Assembly (NCBI GenBank): GCA_963840725.1
Contig: CAWIZY010000028.1
Span: forward strand, 186,001-250,000
Source: CAVWDU01 sp963840725
GTDB taxonomy: Bacteria > Pseudomonadota > Gammaproteobacteria > Pseudomonadales > Halieaceae
DNA length: 64,000 nt
Reading direction: 5' to 3'
Shown here one piece after another: positions 33,167 through 41,673 of the stretch. How positions within the stretch are numbered: position 1 is the first letter of the stretch; every line of letters starts with the position of its first letter. The notes under the pieces were generated by a model. The model saw nothing but the letters and a program-made list of their open reading frames with translations, was not told the origin of the DNA and searched no databases. A program made the translations under genes and the position numbers.

Positions 33167-34648
33167 ATGACAACCCCGGTCATTTACTGGTTCCGTCAAG
33201 ACCTGCGCACCCGAGACCTGCCCGGACTACACGCAGCCCTCGCTACCGGCGCCCCGGTAATCCCCTGCTATGTGCACGATACAGAGACCCCCGGCCAATG
33301 GGCGCCTGGAGGGGCCAGCTGTTGGTGGCTACATCACAGCCTCACAGCACTGGCCGATACACTGACCAAACTGGGCAGTCGACTTATCATCCGCTCCGGG
33401 GCCGCCGAAGATATTATTCCAGAGCTGGCGAGGACGCTGGGCGCAGCGCAGGTGTTCTGCAGCCGCTGCCATGAGCCCTGGTCAGCCAGTCTAGAGCAAC
33501 GGCTGCATAGCGGGCTGGGTACATTGGGTGTTCAGTTCAAACGCTATCCCGGAGCCGTGCTTCTGCAACCTGAAGAAGTCGCCAATCAGGCCGGATTACC
33601 CTTTAAAGTCTTCACGCCTTTCTGGCGCCACTGCAGGGCTAAACTGGCGCTTAACTCTCCTATTGCTGACCCTGGTGCAGCCCCACTACCCACAGTTCTG
33701 GACGCACCGCGCAAACTTACCCGGGTCAGCGCCGCCATCCCCGGACAATCCGTAGCTGAACTTGAACTTTGTCCGACGAAACCCGACTGGGCCAGCAACT
33801 GGACGAGTCTGTGGACGCCGGGCGAGGCCGGCGCGCTGTCAGCATTGCAAGTTTTTCTTGACTCAGGCATCGAAGACTATGCCAGTGGGCGTGACTTTCC
33901 GGATCAGAACTGTACCTCGCGACTGTCGCCACACCTGCATTATGGCGAGCTGTCGCCGCGGATGCTACTGAAGGCGTGCTTCGAGCACCTGGAGCGACAC
34001 CCAGAGAATTCGGAACAGATCGACAAGTTTCTTGCTGAAGTGGGATGGCGCGAATTCAGCAACCATCTCTTGCATCACTTCCCGACCATACCGGAAAAAA
34101 ACTTTAAGCCGTCCTTCAACGGGTTCCCCTGGCTGGGCTCTGAAGCAAGGCTGCATGCCTGGCAACAAGGCCGAACGGGCTATCCGCTCGTCGATGCGGG
34201 TATGCGCGAATTGTGGGCGACGGGCTATATGCACAATCGGGTGCGCATGGTGGCCGGATCATTTTTGGTCAAGCACCTGCTGATCTCCTGGCAGCAAGGG
34301 GAGGCCTGGTTCTGGGATACCCTGGTTGACGCAGACCTGGCTAATAACGCCTGCAGCTGGCAGTGGATTGCCGGCAGTGGCGCTGATGCTGCACCCTACT
34401 TTCGGATATTCAACCCGACTGTTCAAAGCAAGCGCTTTGATGCTGAAGGCGGCTACATCAGGCGCTGGATACCGGAAATCGCCAACCTACCCGACAAGCA
34501 TATACACCAGCCAGACAAAGCCCCGGCAGAAGTGCTACGGGCAGCTGGCGTGTCACTGGGAGGCAACTACCCGAAACCGATTGTTGTGCATGAAGATGCG
34601 CGACGTGCCGCGCTGGCTGCCTGGGAGAATGTCAGAAACGCTGGTTGA
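33167..34648 (+). CDS. phrB: Deoxyribodipyrimidine photolyase (class I CPD photolyase)
   Basis: A 493-residue flavoprotein that splits pyrimidine dimers with blue light. The N-terminal antenna domain starts VIYWFRQDLRTRDLPGL; the FAD domain shows TSRLSPHLHYGELSPR, EVGWREFSNHLL, WQQGRTGYPLVDAGMRELWATGYMHNR and NNACSWQWIAGSGADAAPYFRIFNP, with the Trp and Asn typical of CPD photolyases. ATG at 33167 was chosen because the motif VIYWFRQ follows at once; the frame is open to a GTG at 33089 close to the transcription start. It has an RpoE-type promoter and converges with the cfa operon, 12 bp apart at their ends. Confidence 0.95.
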   Translation: MTTPVIYWFRQDLRTRDLPGLHAALATGAPVIPCYVHDTETPGQWAPGGASCWWLHHSLTALADTLTKLGSRLIIRSGAAEDIIPELARTLGAAQVFCSRCHEPWSASLEQRLHSGLGTLGVQFKRYPGAVLLQPEEVANQAGLPFKVFTPFWRHCRAKLALNSPIADPGAAPLPTVLDAPRKLTRVSAAIPGQSVAELELCPTKPDWASNWTSLWTPGEAGALSALQVFLDSGIEDYASGRDFPDQNCTSRLSPHLHYGELSPRMLLKACFEHLERHPENSEQIDKFLAEVGWREFSNHLLHHFPTIPEKNFKPSFNGFPWLGSEARLHAWQQGRTGYPLVDAGMRELWATGYMHNRVRMVAGSFLVKHLLISWQQGEAWFWDTLVDADLANNACSWQWIAGSGADAAPYFRIFNPTVQSKRFDAEGGYIRRWIPEIANLPDKHIHQPDKAPAEVLRAAGVSLGGNYPKPIVVHEDARRAALAAWENVRNAG

Positions 34649-34660
34649 AAGGGGCAAGCC

Positions 34661-35938
34661 TCAGCTGGCAGGCAGCGGATTGTCCTGGAACCGGTAACCC
34701 GGCTTGGCAAACTTGAGCTGCACGGTCCCGATAACCCGCTCGCTGAAGCCCCCCTCGCAATAACAGAGATAGAATTCCCATAGCCGTTCGAACAGGGTAT
34801 CGAAACCCTGCTCCCGAACCTGAGGCAATGCCGCCATGAAACGCTCCCGCCAACAGGCCAGGGTGCGGGCATAATCTGCCGTGATGTCTCGCAAATCAAT
34901 TATTTGCATGTCTGTATCGCGTGCAGTGTGTCGGCCTATTACCTCCAGGGATGGCAGACAGCCACCCGGGAATACATACCGCTTGATAAAATCCACTGAG
35001 TCCCTCGCTTCCTCATAGCGCTGATCGGCCATGGTAATGGCCTGGATGACCATAAGCCCATCCGCCTTCAGAAGTTCACTACACTGGCGAAAATAACTGC
35101 TATACCAGTTGTGCCCCACCGCTTCGATCATCTCGATAGACACCAACTTGTCAAAGCTGCCGCGAAGATCACGGTAATCTTCGCACAGCAAGGTAATCCG
35201 GTCGGAGAGGCCGGCCTCTGCAACACGTTTACGTGCGTAGTCGTATTGCTCCCGCGACACTGTCGTAGTTGTCACCTTACATCCGTAGCGGGTAGCGGCG
35301 TGCAGGGCCATCCCGCCCCATCCGGTACCGATTTCCAGCAGGTGATCGTCCGGCTGCAGTTCTAACTGCTGGCATATCAGGTCCAGTTTGTGCTCTGCGG
35401 CCGCCTCCAATGAAGCGTCGGGCTCCGGAAAAACCGCCGACGAGTACATCATGCTTTGATCGAGAAACAACTCGAAAAACTCGTTGCCAAGGTCATAGTG
35501 TGCAGCGATATTGCGGCGTGAGCCCTTGAGTGAATTCTTATTCAGGCTGTGCGCCGCCTTCCACGCCAACTCCCGCCACCACGAGGCACCCTGATCCATG
35601 GTCCCCACGATCTGCATATTGGCGCAGAACAGCCGGATCACCGAGACCAGATCGGGCGAGGACCACTGCGCGAGCATAAATGATTCACCCGCCCCGAGAG
35701 TGCCGCCGCTGAGTATGTGCGCGTAGGCAGCCCGGTCGTGGACGTTCACCACGGCAACCGGGCCGACGGTGTCCTCCTGGTCACCGAACTGCAGCACCTC
35801 TTCACCGTCGTGAACCGTCAAACTACCCACTTTCAGACGTTGTAAAACGGCCAATAGCGCCCGCCGCGATACGCCTTCCTTGCTCCACTTCGCGCTCAGC
35901 GACGGCAGCCTTATCGAACTCACACTCGTATCATTCAT
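34661..35938 (-). CDS. cfa: Cyclopropane-fatty-acyl-phospholipid synthase family protein
   Basis: A 425-residue SAM-dependent methyltransferase of the Cfa family. SAM binding is visible in LLEIGTGWGGMALHAA; HYDLGNEFFELFLDQSMMYSSAVF, SIEMIEAVGHNWY, YVFPGGCLPSLEVI and a late CEGGF motif are family signatures. It adds a methylene bridge to unsaturated lipid acyl chains, or makes furan-type or methylated acyl chains as in photo-oxidative operons. ATG at 35938 is close to the DUF1365 stop (35931), with start and stop interlocked. It is the third gene of the flavin oxidoreductase-DUF1365-cfa operon. Confidence 0.9.
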   Translation of the reverse strand: MNDTSVSSIRLPSLSAKWSKEGVSRRALLAVLQRLKVGSLTVHDGEEVLQFGDQEDTVGPVAVVNVHDRAAYAHILSGGTLGAGESFMLAQWSSPDLVSVIRLFCANMQIVGTMDQGASWWRELAWKAAHSLNKNSLKGSRRNIAAHYDLGNEFFELFLDQSMMYSSAVFPEPDASLEAAAEHKLDLICQQLELQPDDHLLEIGTGWGGMALHAATRYGCKVTTTTVSREQYDYARKRVAEAGLSDRITLLCEDYRDLRGSFDKLVSIEMIEAVGHNWYSSYFRQCSELLKADGLMVIQAITMADQRYEEARDSVDFIKRYVFPGGCLPSLEVIGRHTARDTDMQIIDLRDITADYARTLACWRERFMAALPQVREQGFDTLFERLWEFYLCYCEGGFSERVIGTVQLKFAKPGYRFQDNPLPAS

Positions 35939-36695
35939 GATCAATACTCACTATTGGTAATTTGGGATGACTGTGAAACGGATTACCCTTGAGCCATAAC
36001 CTGAGGGCCTGCCAGTAAATGGCGGCTGCTACCTTAGCGGTCATAAAGGGATAGCGGGCCAGCTGTTTCGATAAATTGGCGGCGGTGACCGGCTGGGATT
36101 GCAGCGACAGGGTTGCATCAAATATTGTTTCACCTTCACTGGAGTTGGCCAGATGCAAGACCAGCTTTTCTCCCGGGGTGTTGGAGTGCCAGTGATAGCG
36201 CATTGCCATCGGATTGAACGGTGAAACATGTAGCGCCTTGTCAAATTCCGTTTTCAGCCAGCGTGTGCCAGGGGCGGCAGGCAAAACATAAGCATGGCGT
36301 TCATTCCACGGGGTATTGGTGACCTCTGCAACCAGATACTCGAGGGTCTCACCATCTTCAGCATAGCAATAATAACAACTGATAGGGTTGATAGAAAACC
36401 CGAAATAGCGAAGATTTGCCAGCAGGCACACTGGCCCGCCCGGTCGGCATCCGGTCACTTCTTCCACTCGGTCCTTCACCGCCTGTTCGAGCGGAAGCCG
36501 AGGGTCACCCAGAAAATCCTCGCGGCGAAACCAGGCCAGGGCCGGCCCGCGAGAAGACCATCCACGGCAATTGTCGAACAGCTCCGGTAATTCATCCAGA
36601 CGCAGGAAAGGCATGAATACGCGGTATCTGAAATTGTGGGAACGGGGGGTATAGCGTCTGTGACGAACCCAACCCTGATAAATAGCACTATTCAC
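35931..36695 (-). CDS. DUF1365 family protein
   Basis: A 254-residue protein of COG3496. Typical blocks are IYQGWVRHRRYTPRSHNFRYRVFM, NLRYFGFSINPISCYYCY, EVTNTPWNERHAYVL and FHVSPF-like ALHVSPFNPMAMRY. The biochemical role is not established, but the family nearly always accompanies the flavin oxidoreductase and cfa and is reported within RpoE-ChrR regulons. GTG start overlaps the stop of the upstream oxidoreductase (GTGA), so the three genes are translationally coupled. Confidence 0.93.
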   Translation of the reverse strand: MNSAIYQGWVRHRRYTPRSHNFRYRVFMPFLRLDELPELFDNCRGWSSRGPALAWFRREDFLGDPRLPLEQAVKDRVEEVTGCRPGGPVCLLANLRYFGFSINPISCYYCYAEDGETLEYLVAEVTNTPWNERHAYVLPAAPGTRWLKTEFDKALHVSPFNPMAMRYHWHSNTPGEKLVLHLANSSEGETIFDATLSLQSQPVTAANLSKQLARYPFMTAKVAAAIYWQALRLWLKGNPFHSHPKLPIVSIDHE

Positions 36696-37987
36696 GCAGC
36701 ACTGACTGCCGTTTGAGGGCCCTCTGCAAACCCCTGGTTGCCTCTGGCGGCCAACGACCGGGCCACTCGCAGTGCACTCACCACTCCATCCTCATGAAAT
36801 CCATTGCGCCAGTAAGCACCGCAGTACCAGGTTCTGGCGTTGTTGATCTGCTCCCACCGCTCCTGGGCCCGCATGCCGTCGAGCGTAAACACCGGGTGGT
36901 CGTAACTGAAACGGCCCAATATCTTGTGCGGGTTGATGGCGGCGGTATTGTTGAGTGTCACACAAAACGTCTCGGGCGCTTGCAGGCCCTGTAACAGGTT
37001 CATGTTGTAGGTCAGCGTGGCGCGCTCCTGCCCCTCGCTGCGCAGGTAATTCCAGCTGGACCACGCCCGCCTCGAGCGCGGCAACATACGCACGTCGGTG
37101 TGTAACACGACATCGTTGGGCTGATAAGGGATCGAGGCCAGTATCTCCTGCTCCGCCTGGCTGGGATCCTGCAGCAAGGCCAAGGCCTGATCGCTGTGAC
37201 AGGCCAGCACCACGTGGTCAAAACGCTCTGTAGTGCCGTCTGCCAATAGTATATCCACCCCTGCGGCCTGCACCGGCCGACACACCCCTTTCACTGGGGT
37301 CTGGGTGCGCACCCGGTCGGCGAAACCGGCTACCAGCGGCTGCAGATACTCCCTCGAACCGCCCTCGATAACCCGCCACTGGGGCCTGTTGCTAACGCTG
37401 AGCAGGCCATGGTTGCGGAAAAACCGCACGAAAAACGCGACCGGGAATTCCAGCATGACGGCCGCGTCGGCCGACCAGATCGCGGCACCCATAGGGATCA
37501 GGTAATAATCTCTGAATGTCTTACCATAGGCCCTGCTGGACAGGTAATCAGTCAAAGTGGTACTTGCATCAATGCGACCTGCATCCAGGTCGTCTACTGC
37601 CTCCCGGTTGAAGCGCAGGATATCTTTGATCATACCCAAAAACCGGGGTGACACGAGATTACGTCGCTGCGCAAACAGTGTATTGAGGTTCGATCCCGCG
37701 TATTCCAGGCCAGAGGCGGCGTCACTCATGCTGAAACTCATCTCGGTCGCCTTGGTCGAGACTCCAAGCTCGTTGAGCAAGGCAATGAAATTCGGGTAAG
37801 TCCAATCGTTATAGACGATGAAACCGGTGTCTACCGCGAAACGACGCCCGCCCATCGCCACGTCCACCGTAGCCGTGTGTCCGCCGGGCCGCTTGTTGGC
37901 CTCGAATACGGTGACCTCGGCGTGCTTTTGCAGATAGTACCCACATGCCAATCCCGAAATTCCCGAGCCAACAATTGCTACTTTCAT
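36692..37987 (-). CDS. FAD/NAD(P)-binding amine-oxidase-like oxidoreductase (COG2907)
   Basis: A 431-residue flavoprotein. The N-terminal dinucleotide loop MKVAIVGSGISGLACGYYL and GGHTATVDVAMGG are typical of the NAD-binding Rossmann-8 amine-oxidase superfamily. SFSMSDAASGLEYAG, IPMGAAIWSAD and VLACHSDQALALL are recognisable in COG2907. It is the first gene of a three-gene operon with DUF1365 and cfa; together they are thought to modify membrane fatty acids under singlet oxygen. The start at 37987 has AAAGGGA six bases upstream; two earlier in-frame codons are less likely. Driven by an RpoE-type promoter. Confidence 0.92.
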   Translation of the reverse strand: MKVAIVGSGISGLACGYYLQKHAEVTVFEANKRPGGHTATVDVAMGGRRFAVDTGFIVYNDWTYPNFIALLNELGVSTKATEMSFSMSDAASGLEYAGSNLNTLFAQRRNLVSPRFLGMIKDILRFNREAVDDLDAGRIDASTTLTDYLSSRAYGKTFRDYYLIPMGAAIWSADAAVMLEFPVAFFVRFFRNHGLLSVSNRPQWRVIEGGSREYLQPLVAGFADRVRTQTPVKGVCRPVQAAGVDILLADGTTERFDHVVLACHSDQALALLQDPSQAEQEILASIPYQPNDVVLHTDVRMLPRSRRAWSSWNYLRSEGQERATLTYNMNLLQGLQAPETFCVTLNNTAAINPHKILGRFSYDHPVFTLDGMRAQERWEQINNARTWYCGAYWRNGFHEDGVVSALRVARSLAARGNQGFAEGPQTAVSAA

Positions 37988-38031
37988 TCCCATTCCCTTT
38001 TTGGCATGGTACAACCTGAACATTTCCGGTT

Positions 38032-38059
38032 CATACGCCCACCTATTAGGGCTGGATCA
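38032..38059 (-). promoter_or_regulatory. ECF sigma promoter of the oxidoreductase-DUF1365-cfa operon
   Basis: On the minus strand TGATCC (38059-38054), 16 bases, CGTATG (38037-38032), about 45 bp before the start codon. It is arranged divergently to the rpoE promoter, whose -35 lies only 36 bp away. Confidence 0.82.
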
Positions 38060-38095
38060 TTCAAACAAACCCCTAAACCAACCTCGAGTAGCAGG

Positions 38096-38123
38096 TGATC
38101 CGATCGCCCAACCACTCCGTAAC
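38096..38123 (+). promoter_or_regulatory. ECF sigma autoregulatory promoter of rpoE-chrR
   Basis: TGATCC (38096-38101), 16 bases, CGTAAC (38118-38123), with the start codon 36 bp downstream. The same boxes and spacing as folE. This fits positive autoregulation, as known for RpoE-ChrR in Rhodobacter. Confidence 0.83.
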
Positions 38124-38158
38124 AAAGCGAAACTTGACAACAATGCAATGTAGAGCCC

Positions 38159-38773
38159 ATGAACCTGCAGAGTGCCACCATGACATCTACCAAGCCGCCT
38201 AAAGCTACCCCTGCCAAGGGAACCCGGCGTGATGACGAATGGAGCCTCTGCTTGCAGCAGATCGCAGGCAACCAGGACCGCCAGGCCTTTGCACGCTTGT
38301 TCACTCATTTCGCGCCCCTCATCAAGGCGTTCGCGCTGAACGGATCGCCTATTGCGGCATCCCATGCTGACGAGCTGGTACAGGAGGTGATGATCAAGGT
38401 ATGGCAGAAAGCGTCGGGATTCAACCCTCACAAGGCCGCCGCAAGCACCTGGATCTACACGATTGCACGTAACTGCCGTACCGACGCGTTCAGGCGGTTG
38501 CAGAAATTCGACACCCCCGTAAACGCCGACGATATTTGGCCCGACGAGGTAGAGGATAGCCCCCTGGCGGCGATGCAACAGCGCCGCGACGAGGTCAAAG
38601 TAAAAGAACTGTTGCAGCAACTGCCCCATGAGCAGGCGCAGATACTGGCCAAAGTGTACATGGAGGGCAAATCGCATAGCGAAGTCGCAGAAGATCTCGA
38701 CCTCCCTCTGGGTACGGTCAAATCAAGAGTGCGGCTGGCCATGCAAAAACTACAGCTTATGGTTGAGAAATAG
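38159..38773 (+). CDS. rpoE: ECF RNA polymerase sigma factor, RpoE/ChrR-partner type
   Basis: A 204-residue ECF sigma factor. The sigma region 2 block spans AFARLFTHFAPLIKAFALNGS to the -10-recognising STWIYTIARNCRTDAFRR; region 4 is LPHEQAQILAKVYMEGKSHSEVAEDLDLPLGTVKSRVRLAMQKL, the -35-binding helix-turn-helix. Together with the adjacent ChrR-type anti-sigma factor it belongs to the ECF11-type singlet-oxygen group. It starts 36 bp after its own promoter and is followed five bases later by chrR. Likely targets are the TGATCC-N16-CGTA promoters in this window. ATG at 38180 is a possible alternative start. Confidence 0.95.
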   Translation: MNLQSATMTSTKPPKATPAKGTRRDDEWSLCLQQIAGNQDRQAFARLFTHFAPLIKAFALNGSPIAASHADELVQEVMIKVWQKASGFNPHKAAASTWIYTIARNCRTDAFRRLQKFDTPVNADDIWPDEVEDSPLAAMQQRRDEVKVKELLQQLPHEQAQILAKVYMEGKSHSEVAEDLDLPLGTVKSRVRLAMQKLQLMVEK

Positions 38774-38778
38774 ACGTT

Positions 38779-39432
38779 ATGGTAAATCATCATCCCGACA
38801 CCCGCCTTCTTAATGAGTTCGCGTCTGGTGCGTTGCCTCTGGCACAGTCACTGTGTGTTTCCCTGCATCTGAAGTATTGTGATCAATGCCAGCGCAATAA
38901 TCAGCGATTGCAGCTACTCGGCGGCACCCTGTTCGACGAACTGACGCCGCAGCCGATTGATAGCAAGATGTTGTCGAACCTGTTCTCCCGTCTGGATGAG
39001 GAACCGCCGCTGGCTTTCGCGTCCGCCGAGCAGAGCAAAGACAGCTATCCCGCCCTGGTACAGCGACTTATGGCTCGCGACTATGAGGATCTGGACTGGC
39101 GCCGGGTCAATAGCGACCTGCGTATCAGTCGATTGCGCACCGGCGATCCTGAAAATGAGTTTGCCCTCTACCACATAAAAGCGGGCGGCAAGATACCCCA
39201 GCACACACACCGGGGTACCGAGCTGACGCTGGTACTGGAGGGGAGTTTCTCGGACGAAGAGGGTGTGTATCTTGAGGGCGACTTTTTGATGCGCGATGCA
39301 GAGGACATGCATACGCCCACGGCATCAAAGTCCGCGGATTGTGTCTGTATTGGCGTCCTGGACGCACCGATCAGTTTCACCCGCTGGAACTATCGAGCAC
39401 TCAACCCCTTTATGAAGCTGGAAGCGCACTAA
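38779..39432 (+). CDS. chrR: ChrR-type zinc anti-sigma factor with cupin domain
   Basis: A 217-residue protein in two parts. The N-terminal anti-sigma domain carries the zinc motif H30-xxx-C34-xx-C37 (HLKYCDQC) and early histidines at 4-5, matching the four ligands of Rhodobacter ChrR. The C-terminal cupin domain has HTHRGTELTLVLEG and a later EDMHTP, giving a second metal site needed for singlet-oxygen sensing. It sequesters RpoE until singlet oxygen or organic peroxide triggers release. It follows rpoE by five bases, with a terminator after it. Confidence 0.95.
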   Translation: MVNHHPDTRLLNEFASGALPLAQSLCVSLHLKYCDQCQRNNQRLQLLGGTLFDELTPQPIDSKMLSNLFSRLDEEPPLAFASAEQSKDSYPALVQRLMARDYEDLDWRRVNSDLRISRLRTGDPENEFALYHIKAGGKIPQHTHRGTELTLVLEGSFSDEEGVYLEGDFLMRDAEDMHTPTASKSADCVCIGVLDAPISFTRWNYRALNPFMKLEAH

Positions 39433-39485
39433 CTCTCACCCGGGCGGTTTACCCAACCCCCTAGGGGCCATACCAAGCTGAAAAT

Positions 39486-39511
39486 AAAGGGCCTCCGGGC
39501 CCTTTGTTTTT
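39486..39511 (+). terminator. Rho-independent terminator after chrR
   Basis: Stem AAAGGGCC (39486-39493) with GGCCCTTT (39498-39505), four-base loop, followed by GTTTTT. It ends the rpoE-chrR transcript about 55 bp after the stop codon. Confidence 0.88.
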
Positions 39512-39688
39512 GGCCTGTTTATTCCTGGCCTTTTTGCTCCTGGCCAAGCCTCGAAACATGGCTACGATTTTCTTTCCCCGCGGTGCATTAAATCCGAAAC
39601 ACAAGCCGCCGCTAAGCCACATTGCCCGCTCTGTCGCTGGCACACCCGCACTCACCAGTGCGCTTGGCTGACCTGGCGCTTGCGCTCC

Positions 39689-41029
39689 TCAAGCATTCCG
39701 CTGGTCGCCTGCAGCTGGCGAAAAAGGCCCGGACCCCGTCACTCGCATCAGATGCATGTATCGTTGGTGAACGTCTTGAACGTCATACTTGCTCAACTGC
39801 TGGCCACAAACCGCATCCCAGATCAATTGCCCATGAGCAGCCAACGCGGCGAGACGATCTACCCTGTGAGTCAAGAGAGCCAGCCGCACCAGCGACTCAA
39901 GTAGACTCACAACCACCGGGATGTTCCCCCGGGAGAACTGCCGGAATGGGGCATAGAAAGACTTCAGAATGCCTCGAAAACCCGACAAACGCACCAGCAA
40001 ACGTGGGGTGCCCCCGCCATCGCTCAGTACGCTGCCGGGGAGATCTCTATCAACGACACAGGAAACTGCCATGCAGAACCAGTCGATGCAGGTAACGGCC
40101 GTACCCGGGTCATTGATTCCAGGCGATAGCGCCCTGGCCGCCAGTTGATTCAACTGGGTAATGGGGTATTCCGGATCCTGGACCGGCGTGCGCAGCGGTC
40201 CGGTAATGAAATAGTCCTGCAGCTCTGGCATCGCGGCTGCCAGAGTCGCTTGTTCACAGCCAAAGAATCGGCATACAGCCGTGCTGTTCAGCACAAAATC
40301 TCCAGCCCTTGGGCTCACCATAGCGACGCAGCCATGGTCTCTGCACCAATCCACCAAGCCAGCATAGTCCACAGCTTGCAAGTAACCTGACTTGCCTGCG
40401 GTGATAGTGTAGGCCTCCCTGCCTCGCGCCAACTGCCGCCAGGGGCCGGTATCGTTACTTGTGTCGGGAGACAGGCCATGGATTGCCCACTGACTCAGGT
40501 GACTGTTCAGACCGCCGCCAATACGCCGAATGATCTCATCGGCCTGTAAATCTGTGGCAGTCCTGTGGATAAACTGAATAAACGCCGCCAGCGCCAGCAC
40601 CATCAGTATCAGTGCTGCCAGCACGGTCAATCGCGGTCTATCACCCTCCACATAGGCGGCCAGTGTTACCAGCGCGTAAAGGCAAGTGCCCAGATAAACC
40701 CCCAGACTCACCTTACCCGCGGTATCACCCAAAAATTGCCGCAGTATTTTCGGACCGTACTGCCCAGACGTCAATGTGAGAGCGACCATGGTGACAGAAA
40801 AGGCTACGCCACCGACACTGAGAACCGCCCCGGCGATGACACCCAGCAACTGCCGTGCCGAACCAACCGACATGACAAATGAGTCGAGGAACGTCAGTTT
40901 GTAGTCGAGTGTTCTCTCGATCGAGAGAACAAACAGCGCCAGGCCAATCATCAGCAGGCATATCGTGATCGGAATGGGCCAGAGGCTGGTTTTCAGTTGC
41001 TCCCGCAACCTGCTGAACGTTTTCTTCAT
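39689..41029 (-). CDS. DUF2254 inner-membrane protein
   Basis: A 446-residue protein with four predicted membrane helices in the first 150 residues (IPITICLLMIGLALFVLSI, LLGVIAGAVLSVGGVAFSVTMVALTL, VSLGVYLGTCLYALVTLAAYV, LTVLAALILMVLALAAFIQFI), followed by a soluble domain with RALSPGINDPGTAVTCIDW, a hallmark of DUF2254. Function unknown. Read away from the chrR terminator; the next genes upstream on the same strand are the PLDc_N and CsbD small genes. Confidence 0.92.
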   Translation of the reverse strand: MKKTFSRLREQLKTSLWPIPITICLLMIGLALFVLSIERTLDYKLTFLDSFVMSVGSARQLLGVIAGAVLSVGGVAFSVTMVALTLTSGQYGPKILRQFLGDTAGKVSLGVYLGTCLYALVTLAAYVEGDRPRLTVLAALILMVLALAAFIQFIHRTATDLQADEIIRRIGGGLNSHLSQWAIHGLSPDTSNDTGPWRQLARGREAYTITAGKSGYLQAVDYAGLVDWCRDHGCVAMVSPRAGDFVLNSTAVCRFFGCEQATLAAAMPELQDYFITGPLRTPVQDPEYPITQLNQLAARALSPGINDPGTAVTCIDWFCMAVSCVVDRDLPGSVLSDGGGTPRLLVRLSGFRGILKSFYAPFRQFSRGNIPVVVSLLESLVRLALLTHRVDRLAALAAHGQLIWDAVCGQQLSKYDVQDVHQRYMHLMRVTGSGPFSPAAGDQRNA

Positions 41030-41063
41030 CTAGGCCTGAACGACACCGCGCTGTGCCGGCGCG

Positions 41064-41234
41064 CTACCTGGGCCCTGCGAAGTACCAGACCGCCAGGCCA
41101 ATGAACGGCAGAAAGATGATCAACAGGGACCATAAAATCTTTGCTCCGGTGGTCGCCCCCGAGCCAAGCACCCTGATTATTGCCCACACATCCAGGACAG
41201 CGATGACCAATCCCAGTATTCCACCTATTTCCAT
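41064..41234 (-). CDS. PLDc_N-domain small membrane protein
   Basis: A 56-residue two-helix protein too short for most ORF callers. It reads MEIGGILGLVIAVLDVWAII, continues RVLGSGATTGAKILWSLLI and ends PFIGLAVWYFAGPR, which matches the phospholipase-D N-terminal (PLDc_N) superfamily: two hydrophobic helices with the LPFIG...W signature. GAGGAG lies six bases before this ATG; a second ATG directly upstream (41237) gives 57 residues. Probably an inner-membrane stress microprotein; mechanism unknown. Confidence 0.82.
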   Translation of the reverse strand: MEIGGILGLVIAVLDVWAIIRVLGSGATTGAKILWSLLIIFLPFIGLAVWYFAGPR

Positions 41235-41416
41235 CATTGACTCCTCATTGCCCTGCTCCCCCTATCTTACCTCTAATCCGGCGCTACCCGGTATCCAGGC
41301 GGTTCGGTTAATGCAGAGGCACCCCACCCGGCAGGCATGCTTCCGGGGAGGCGCGGTGCGAACTCAACACTGGCCCGTCAGTTGGTACCTGATCGAGCCG
41401 CTGGCGGCTGGCAATG

Positions 41417-41608
41417 CTAGCCTTGCAACTTCTCAAATTCCTGCTCGGCTTCAGCCTTGCCTTTGCCGTATTTTTCCTGCATCAGCCCGACGAACTTCTC
41501 CTTCTCTCCTTTGATCTGGTCAATTTCGTCGTCGGTCAGGTCGCCCCACATTTCCTGCAGCTTGCCCTTGAGCTGTTTCCATTTGCCTTCCGCAATGTCA
41601 GTATTCAT
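41417..41608 (-). CDS. CsbD-like stress protein
   Basis: A 63-residue CsbD-family protein: NTDIAEGKWKQLKGKLQEMWGDLTDDEID, then a charged helix KYGKGKAEAEQEFEKL. The family is a general stress protein, very abundant under phosphate starvation, osmotic or envelope stress, with no known enzymatic role. It precedes the PLDc_N gene on the same strand and is divergent from the MscS-BON channel. Confidence 0.92.
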   Translation of the reverse strand: MNTDIAEGKWKQLKGKLQEMWGDLTDDEIDQIKGEKEKFVGLMQEKYGKGKAEAEQEFEKLQG

Positions 41609-41673
41609 ACCGTTTTTACTCCTTTGTCAAAATCGATGCAGTTCTGGACTGCAACTATGGGGAAGCAACAGTC

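Noticed and set aside
39461..39655. 64-residue minus-strand ORF after chrR
   Set aside because: It covers the rho-independent terminator and has no ribosome site or homology.
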